The position numbers were made by a program, and so were the translations under genes. From Enterocloster asparagiformis (GTDB lineage Bacteria > Bacillota > Clostridia > Lachnospirales > Lachnospiraceae): a DNA stretch of 19,718 nucleotides. Every line of letters begins with the position of its first letter. The first letter of the stretch is position 1. The notes under the pieces are model-generated. The model was not told the origin of the DNA, made no database searches, and saw only the letters and a program-made list of their open reading frames with translations. The stretch spans positions 1 through 19,718 of the forward strand of contig JAGZSY010000052.1 of NCBI GenBank assembly GCA_018380885.1. Direction: 5' to 3'. Below are positions 14,861 through 19,718 of this stretch, in pieces.

Positions 14861-14892
14861 GTTTTTTCCTCCTTTCCGCAAAAATTGAATAT

Positions 14893-14919
14893 AAAAAAGA
14901 CCGGGTGAAAATCCCAGTC
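14893..14919 (-). terminator. Intrinsic terminator between portal-MuF and protease genes
   Basis: On the minus strand GACTGGG and CCCGGTC form a 7-bp stem (one G-U pair) with a seven-base loop, followed directly by six Ts and an AT-rich stretch. This is the normal form of a Rho-independent terminator. It lies in the 69-base gap after the portal-MuF stop codon, inside what should be one late operon, so it is either leaky or overridden by antitermination. Confidence 0.7.
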
Positions 14920-14929
14920 CCTCTTACCA

Positions 14930-17092
14930 CTATGAAAATGTTAGAAAACAATGGCAATTTACCGTTTCTTCGGCCACGCTGCACTCCGGGTCACAAGGCA
15001 TCATCAGCTTGTTTCCCTTGGACGTCACAAACGGTTCGGAAAACGGTACTGTCTTTCCGTTTAGCTCCCTGTGCGTATCCCGGGCCTTACCCGGATTGGT
15101 AACATGCCAAGTCTTGAAGGAAAATCCCCCGCGCTTTGCCATATCATAATTTCCGGCAAGCAGGCTAGTATTACACTCCTGCGCGGCAATAACGCGCGCC
15201 CGGGTGGCGGAAGTGTTCATCTCATCCATGATCTCCTCGGTTAGCTCCTGCTTTCCCTTTCCCCGCACAAGTCCTTCTGTGACGATACGCCCGATATTAT
15301 CCTTTGTGGTCTGTGTTACCCGCGTAACGCGCTGCCCGCCCCGCAAACGCGCCGTAGACGTCAAGGCCGGCTGCTGGATCGCCTGTAGGCGATAACTCGC
15401 GATCACGTTCTCAACGCCTTTGTCGTACGTCTCAGCCCACAACGGCGTTAAGATTGATTCGAGAATGCTTTCCTCTTTTTTCCAGTCCAGCAAACCGTTT
15501 ACAAATTGCATGGTCAGTTCCGCCTGCTGCTGATCGGAAAGCTGCAAAAATTCATCCTGCGTCATGTTCAGGGCGTCCCACACGGTCCCGTCTGCCTTTT
15601 TATTGCCCAGCAAGGCCCCCTGGATCTGTTGTGCCTGATCCCGCAAATATTTCTCCGTCGCCTGCTCAAATTTTCTCGTCTGGATACGTCTTGCGGCGTC
15701 AAGCCCACGCCCGGCGGCCCTTGCCCGCTGTGCCTTGATTTCGGCCGCGCGTTTTAAAACCTTTCCCTCATCCAGATCAACGCTGCTTTGGGCCCCATCG
15801 GGCACTACCTCAATGTCATTCCGATCGGCTTCGATCGGCTCCGCGGTATCGGAATACTGGAGGTTTGCCGCCGAAGAGCTAAGCTCCACCGGGTCCTCAT
15901 CATCCCCGATGTACAGGTCTGCGAAATTCATTTTGAAAACGTCGCCTTTCTTGGCCGGCTCTAAATCCAGTTTTTCGCGGGCCTCGTTCTTCGTCAGCAG
16001 CCCGTTGTTCCAGCCGTCAAAGGCAACGCCTTTTTCAAACTCCTTATCTTTCGGGATAATATCGTCAAATTCCCACAGCAGATCACGCCCGTAAATTGGC
16101 AGCAGTTGAAGGTTAATCGCGTCCTGCCGATTCATCAGGCGCGGAGTAAGCACGTTGGTTGCGTAGATATAACGCGCAGCTTCCGCCGTAGCCCGGTTAC
16201 TATTCTGGGTAATTCCCATGATCTCCCGCGGCATTCCGAAATGTTCCATCACCGCGTCACGGGTGAATGCCCGGCCATTGACCATGTCCAAATCCTTCAT
16301 ATTGTCGGACAACTTGGTAACGGATATCGGAACATCCTTCGGACCGCCAAAGGCTCCCACACTATGGCTCTTTTCGGCCCCCTGGAATCGCTCTTTCCAA
16401 CGTGCCAAAAAGCGGTTTACTTGATCGTCCCCCGCCCCTGGTAGATTGACAATTACGCCCGGAGTCGCGTCGTTGTAGAAAAATTTCTTTTGGAACTTTG
16501 CGGCGTACTCGTCGATCTCAATCTCATCCGCCACGGCTTCTGCCTGGCCTAATCCGCGCTTGTAAGGCTCCAGCGGGTCCAGATCGCGCATGACAAACAT
16601 ATCATCTACAGATATATCGATTACCGCGCCATCGGCCATCCTAACCCGATAAAACGGGAAGCCCTGGTACGGCGTCATTTGAACCCAATGCGGGGGAACC
16701 GGCCACAGCTCCGCCGGGTAGCCATTTTCATACCGTTCGATAACAAAATATCCTTCTCCCTTTAGCAGGAGGTAATTATTTTGGAGCTTCCACAGCGCGC
16801 TTGCCGTAAACTCGTACAACGGATTGGGCCTGGCCCAGAAATCTAAAAATGGATGCGCCTTGATCTCTTGCTTTTCCCCATCCTTGTCGATCCGGTACAA
16901 TTTTCCCGGAACGTAGGACAGGTCCGACGAGATTTTATCGATCACGGCCATCCGCGGGTTTTTCCCAAATGTGTCCATCCATTCAGACGTGTTACGGTCT
17001 GGCGGCGATGTCCACATCGGGATCATATTATTTTCCGATCGCCGGCTATAATAGTCCGACGCCCGTTTTCGTCTAAAATTCAAAATTCCCAT
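14930..17092 (-). CDS. Portal protein fused to MuF-like head morphogenesis protein
   Basis: A 720-residue protein from ATG 17092, two bases after the terminase stop, with GGGGG five bases upstream; TTG at 17104 is a less likely start. Residues 1 to about 400 match the HK97-type portal: PPDRNTSEWMDTFGKNPR near 30, LLLKGEGYFVIERYENG near 110, YKRGLGQAEAVADEIEIDEY near 180, then FGMPREIMGITQNSNR and LLPIYGRDLLWEFDD. The portal is the dodecameric DNA gate at one capsid vertex. Residues 420-520 are a charged linker. The end (about 560-720) matches phage Mu gpF-like proteins: ARDTHRELNGKTVPFSEPF plus Cys700, Cys704, Cys713 and Cys715 around the closing NCHCFLTFS. MuF proteins are minor head proteins, some ejected into the host. 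Here the two are one continuous frame. Confidence 0.93.
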   Translation of the reverse strand: MGILNFRRKRASDYYSRRSENNMIPMWTSPPDRNTSEWMDTFGKNPRMAVIDKISSDLSYVPGKLYRIDKDGEKQEIKAHPFLDFWARPNPLYEFTASALWKLQNNYLLLKGEGYFVIERYENGYPAELWPVPPHWVQMTPYQGFPFYRVRMADGAVIDISVDDMFVMRDLDPLEPYKRGLGQAEAVADEIEIDEYAAKFQKKFFYNDATPGVIVNLPGAGDDQVNRFLARWKERFQGAEKSHSVGAFGGPKDVPISVTKLSDNMKDLDMVNGRAFTRDAVMEHFGMPREIMGITQNSNRATAEAARYIYATNVLTPRLMNRQDAINLQLLPIYGRDLLWEFDDIIPKDKEFEKGVAFDGWNNGLLTKNEAREKLDLEPAKKGDVFKMNFADLYIGDDEDPVELSSSAANLQYSDTAEPIEADRNDIEVVPDGAQSSVDLDEGKVLKRAAEIKAQRARAAGRGLDAARRIQTRKFEQATEKYLRDQAQQIQGALLGNKKADGTVWDALNMTQDEFLQLSDQQQAELTMQFVNGLLDWKKEESILESILTPLWAETYDKGVENVIASYRLQAIQQPALTSTARLRGGQRVTRVTQTTKDNIGRIVTEGLVRGKGKQELTEEIMDEMNTSATRARVIAAQECNTSLLAGNYDMAKRGGFSFKTWHVTNPGKARDTHRELNGKTVPFSEPFVTSKGNKLMMPCDPECSVAEETVNCHCFLTFS

Positions 17093-17094
17093 GT

Positions 17095-18549
17095 CTACCC
17101 CCAATTAAATGACCATTCAATCGGATCATACAGGGCAAGCGCCAATGCGTCCGCAATATCCGGCGATGGTAGTCCTCGCTTCTTCATTGCCTCTTTTCGC
17201 TCCATCTCTATCTTCCCGTCCTTGTTTACAGAATACCGTCGATTACTAAGCTGCGAAAACAGGGTATCATCATCGGGGAGCTGAAGCCGTCCATCCTTCA
17301 GATATTTTCTGATCTTGCCCCACATCAGCCCCGTGCTGTTACTGTATTCCACCGGGTCCTCGTCATCCACTTTTCCGCCGGCGGCACCAAAGTGGCATTC
17401 TACAATGTCAAGATCAACCCGGGGGATATCCTTGCACTTGTCCCATTGGTTTCCATCATTCGGATTAAGCCCTGCCGCGCGGCAGCGATCCGCCCATATT
17501 TCATCGATAACCGCGTCCTTCTGGTCGTATAGATTATCATACACACCGACCCCCAGGCCATCACAGTCCACCTTCACCCGTATTACCGCGTCGGGATACT
17601 GCTGGGCATACTGTTTGATCATCATGACCGCATAGCCGCTAATTTCAGTTGTACGATTGTGATTGTGCACCTCGTAGGCCGGAGAGTGAACCTTATCGAC
17701 CAACGGGTACAGGACCGAGCTATCGTCGCCATACCTGGCAACGTCGATCCCTATATCAACTCGTGTCCGGCTGATATCAGGCTGGAGCTTCGTAGCCGAT
17801 TCGCACCATTCCATTGCGATCAGGCTGTCCGGGGTAGCCTTGGGAAACTGTCCGGCTACACGCACACGAAAAACGTCCGAGTCCATACCGAACATATCAA
17901 TAATCTGCTGAACAAATTTTTTCGACACGTGGCAACTGTCCCGGCCGTCCACGTGCATTGCGCTGTACTGCGCCCGGTTGCGGTGGTGGCTGTCATAGAA
18001 AAATCCGGTCAGCCTGGTGGGGTTCCCCATCATCAGCAGCTTTGCGTCCTCCCCGGTCATGGCTCCCAGTACCGGCTCAAACACCTTATCGGACACGCCG
18101 GAAGCCTCATCGATAATGTACAACACGTGCTCCGCGTGGAATCCTTGCAGTGCTTCCGGGTTGGTAGCCGTCCGGGGAACCGCAAACCATTCCTCGGGGT
18201 ATCCCTTCATGTACAATTTCTCCTTCGTCCAAATCAGCTCATCCTTCAGCGCGGGATTGTTTCTCATCCATTTACTGATCTCGGCCCACAGTACATCCAT
18301 TAGCTGGTGCTCTGTCGGCGCCGTGCACGGAATTTTAGGAAACGGGCGGGTGCAGATAAACCATATCACCGACCACGCCTCTACGGCGCTCTTTCCGATC
18401 CCGTGCCCTGATCGAACCGAGGTCATGGGATAGTCACGCAGGCTGCGCAAAATGTCCCGCTGCTTCTGGTCCGGTTTTGCCCGGATAATGTCCTCCACAA
18501 AATACGTGGGCTCATCCGCATAGAACAATATGGCTTCATCACTCAGCAC
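17095..18549 (-). CDS. terL: Terminase large subunit (packaging ATPase and nuclease)
   Basis: A 484-residue protein that powers DNA entry through the portal and cuts the concatemer. Walker A is SGHGIGKS at residues 47-54; Walker B is VLYIIDEA with Asp147 and Glu148; a coupling-type GNPTR motif follows near 175. The nuclease domain has the RNase H-like DIGIDVARYGDD (Asp269, Asp275/276), VDCDGLGVGV near 325, and a late PDIADALALAL with a conserved Asp. The start is uncertain: TTG at 18600 gives 17 more residues, but GTG at 18549 has AAGGTGG six bases upstream, starts with LSDEAILFYADEP as close relatives appear to, and overlaps the small subunit by only 11 bases, favouring coupled translation. 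Confidence 0.94.
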   Translation of the reverse strand: MLSDEAILFYADEPTYFVEDIIRAKPDQKQRDILRSLRDYPMTSVRSGHGIGKSAVEAWSVIWFICTRPFPKIPCTAPTEHQLMDVLWAEISKWMRNNPALKDELIWTKEKLYMKGYPEEWFAVPRTATNPEALQGFHAEHVLYIIDEASGVSDKVFEPVLGAMTGEDAKLLMMGNPTRLTGFFYDSHHRNRAQYSAMHVDGRDSCHVSKKFVQQIIDMFGMDSDVFRVRVAGQFPKATPDSLIAMEWCESATKLQPDISRTRVDIGIDVARYGDDSSVLYPLVDKVHSPAYEVHNHNRTTEISGYAVMMIKQYAQQYPDAVIRVKVDCDGLGVGVYDNLYDQKDAVIDEIWADRCRAAGLNPNDGNQWDKCKDIPRVDLDIVECHFGAAGGKVDDEDPVEYSNSTGLMWGKIRKYLKDGRLQLPDDDTLFSQLSNRRYSVNKDGKIEMERKEAMKKRGLPSPDIADALALALYDPIEWSFNWG

Positions 18550-19282
18550 TTGGTCCACCTTCTTCCCGCTGGGCCTTTCTATTTTCCCACGCCTGTACAA
18601 CCCCCTGCGCGAGCCCTTGCTGTTTACCAGTTCCCATACTCATATGGTTCGCCAGCCAGTCCATTGCGTCCATGGCGTCGTACAATTCAATGCTGGCCCC
18701 AAACTTCCCGTTCTTGACTTTTTTGATCGCCCGGCCGTCCACCTCGTCGGATGATTTTAGCGTTACATTATCTCCACTAAAATTTGCGTAATCCGTAATA
18801 CACGCTGTGGCAACGTCCAGATACCACTGAAAGATATCGTGCTCGTCAAATAGTTGGGCCTCGAAGCGTTCTTTTTTCAGCCGTTTCACTTCTTCCCGAA
18901 TCTTGTCCTTCCTTAGCAGCCGCGAACTGTTTGCCATCGCTGTCTCATATCCACAGCCATAGGCTTTCACGTAGGATTGGGTGGCATTTAAGGTCTTGGC
19001 GTACAAAAGGCAAAAAAGCTGTTGATCGGAAGTCAAATCCGAATTTTCCACTGCGTGGTCTACCAATCGGCTGTTGATCTTTGCAACGTTGCGCTTCTTC
19101 TTGCAACGTTGCGTTTCCTTTCTCCGCAACGTTGCAGGTGTTTCCCCTCCCCAGCCATACCGGCTTTTCCAGCTTCGCACAGTCCCGGCAGAAACGCCTA
19201 GCTCCGTGCCTATATCGACCAGGCTCATTCCTTGGTCAAATAGTTGTTTTCCCCGCTCTATCTGCTCTTTCCCCCGCGTCAA
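18539..19282 (-). CDS. terS: Terminase small subunit
   Basis: A 247-residue DNA-recognition subunit of terminase. Residues about 18-43 (MSLVDIGTELGVSAGTVRSW) are a helix-turn-helix of the kind at the N-terminus of YqaS-like small terminases. A Lys/Arg-rich linker (50-70) follows, then the terminase_2-type domain from LTSDQQLFCLLYAKTLNATQ through AYGCGYETAMANSSRLLRKD (about 80-130) and an oligomerisation and C-terminal region. TTG at 19282 is preferred because AGGTGA lies five bases upstream; TTG at 19318 would add 12 residues but lacks a good site. The linker region carries three identical palindromes at DNA level, probably the packaging recognition site. No HNH nuclease gene is seen next to it. 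Confidence 0.9.
   Translation of the reverse strand: MTRGKEQIERGKQLFDQGMSLVDIGTELGVSAGTVRSWKSRYGWGGETPATLRRKETQRCKKKRNVAKINSRLVDHAVENSDLTSDQQLFCLLYAKTLNATQSYVKAYGCGYETAMANSSRLLRKDKIREEVKRLKKERFEAQLFDEHDIFQWYLDVATACITDYANFSGDNVTLKSSDEVDGRAIKKVKNGKFGASIELYDAMDAMDWLANHMSMGTGKQQGLAQGVVQAWENRKAQREEGGPSAE
19083..19135. repeat. Three palindromic iterons (GCAACGTTGC) inside terS, candidate packaging site
   Basis: GCAACGTTGC occurs at 19083-19092, 19103-19112 and 19126-19135. The flanks extend it to TGCAACGTTGCG in all three, the third inverted. Start-to-start spacing is 20 and 23 bases, close to two helical turns. The three copies fall in three different codon frames, reading NVA, QRC and ATL. I saw no other full copy in the window. 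Confidence 0.85.
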
Positions 19283-19325
19283 CCTCCTCACCTTCCAATC
19301 TTGGTATAGTCTCCCCAAAAGGAGG

Positions 19326-19356
19326 CCCCGGCCGCCCTAAGTTTCAGACGCCGGGG
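19326..19356. repeat. Inverted repeat in the terS leader
   Basis: CCCCGGC (19326-19332) and GCCGGGG (19350-19356) are a perfect 7-bp inverted repeat with a 17-base spacer, lying between the leader terminator and the terS start. It could fold in the mRNA or be a protein-binding site on DNA. There is no U-run, so it is not a terminator. Confidence 0.4.
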
Positions 19357-19371
19357 ATTTATGGACATCAG

Positions 19372-19399
19372 AAAAGGGCCTGCCGTCTCCGGTAAGCCC
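19372..19399 (-). terminator. Terminator-like hairpin between the late regulator and terS
   Basis: On the minus strand GGGCTT pairs with AGGCCC (one G-U), then one A-C mismatch, then CCG pairs with CGG around a GAGA loop; four Ts follow. It would end the transcript of the upstream regulator gene. The 3' side shares a 14-base stretch with the hairpin before the tape measure gene. Confidence 0.55.
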
Positions 19400-19414
19400 A
19401 ATTCTCATGCAACC

Positions 19415-19423
19415 ATAATATCA
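19415..19423 (-). promoter_or_regulatory. Possible extended -10 element
   Basis: TGATATTAT on the minus strand fits a TGnTATAAT-type extended -10, downstream of eight Ts. No good -35 is seen at 17 bases. A start here would be just ahead of the hairpin at 19399-19372, so a promoter here would have to read through it. Weak call. Confidence 0.22.
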
Positions 19424-19447
19424 CGGTTTTCAAAAAAAATCTTGCTA

Positions 19448-19718
19448 TTAGTTGCTGTCTTTCAAAAATTTTTCCTCAAATTCTTTCAGCGCGTCCCCGT
19501 GAATGTGGCAAACCCTGGGGTAAGACCGACTCATTTCTCCCGCTATGGTTTCAAATGACTGGTACTGCACATACCTGCGGTAAAGGATGTCGATGTACTC
19601 GATCCGGGAAAGCTGCTGAATCTGATTGATCCGCGCATGACGCATATCATTAAACCGGTCTATGTCCCCGTTAATTTCCCGCTGCATGTCCACCAGCTTA
19701 TCCGATAGGCCCACAAAG
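19448..19718 (-). CDS. Late transcription regulator, DUF1492/sigma-region-4-like, C-terminal part (cut by window edge)
   Basis: The frame is open to the right edge. A GTG at 19714 is probably not the true start, because the fragment begins inside the family's middle region (GLSDKLVDMQREIN), so about half the protein lies outside. A helical coiled-coil-like segment is followed by IDILYRRYVQYQSFETIAGEM and RSYPRVCHIHGDAL, which match the sigma-70 region 4-type helix-turn-helix ('YI...S...IA..M..S...V..IH..AL') of DUF1492/ArpU-like proteins in Firmicutes phages. These are thought to turn on the late structural operon and usually sit just upstream of the terminase genes, as here. The stop lies about 165 bases before terS. 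Confidence 0.8.
   Translation of the reverse strand, partial: FVGLSDKLVDMQREINGDIDRFNDMRHARINQIQQLSRIEYIDILYRRYVQYQSFETIAGEMSRSYPRVCHIHGDALKEFEEKFLKDSN

Noticed and set aside
17659..18303. 214-residue plus-strand ORF opposite the large terminase gene
   Set aside because: Entirely antisense to TerL, whose Walker and nuclease motifs are intact; no ribosome binding site and no recognisable domain.
1..19718. CRISPR arrays, tRNA genes, insertion sequences, attachment sites
   Set aside because: I looked for regularly spaced repeats, tRNA-like cloverleaf sequences, transposase motifs and integrase-type sites and saw none. The three terS palindromes are too close and too short for a CRISPR array.

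Overview
The window is the packaging, head, tail and baseplate part of a tailed phage or prophage genome. Every gene I accept lies on the minus strand, so transcription runs from high to low coordinates, and genes are packed with gaps of a few bases or short stop/start overlaps. Strong AGGAGG-type ribosome binding sites, frequent GTG/TTG starts, a late-regulator gene of the DUF1492/ArpU-like type seen in Firmicutes phages, and moderate GC suggest a host in the Firmicutes, probably a Clostridia. No host gene, integrase or attachment site is visible, so I cannot tell an integrated prophage from a free phage. The sheath gene and the gp25/J-type baseplate genes make it a myovirus with a contractile tail and a rather small baseplate.

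Layout in transcription order: the end of a sigma-region-4-like late regulator (19718-19448, cut by the edge); a leader of about 165 bases with a terminator-like hairpin and a second stem; terminase small subunit (19282-18539), carrying three copies of one palindrome; terminase large subunit (18549-17095); a portal protein fused to a MuF-type head protein (17092-14930); an intrinsic terminator; prohead protease (14860-14153); major capsid protein with a long acidic N-terminal scaffold-like region (14139-12463); probable decoration protein (12450-12034); a hairpin and possible 48-residue ORF; four head-tail joining proteins (11943-9638); tail sheath (9635-8574); tail tube (8560-8162); a tail assembly chaperone pair whose second half lies in another frame (8102-7655); another terminator-like hairpin; tape measure (7625-5232); then six baseplate genes plus a DUF2313-like gene (5219-740) and the N-terminal 243 residues of a tail fibre gene that runs off the left edge (729-1).

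Together these make a complete virion-building set. Terminase cuts and pumps DNA through the portal into a protease-matured HK97-type shell. The connector proteins close the neck. Sheath and tube polymerise to a length set by the tape measure with help from the chaperones, on a baseplate built from hub, plug, spike, gp25-like and J-like proteins carrying fibres. Lysis genes and the rest of the fibre would be expected to the left, and regulation/replication to the right.

The observations most worth a second look are: three copies of a perfect 10-base palindrome inside the small terminase gene, read in three different codon frames (a likely DNA packaging recognition site); an internal ribosome binding site and ATG inside the capsid gene exactly where the scaffold-like part ends; a +1/-2 frameshift arrangement in the tail chaperone; and terminator-like hairpins inside what should be one late operon. 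No gap of more than 300 bases lacks a gene.
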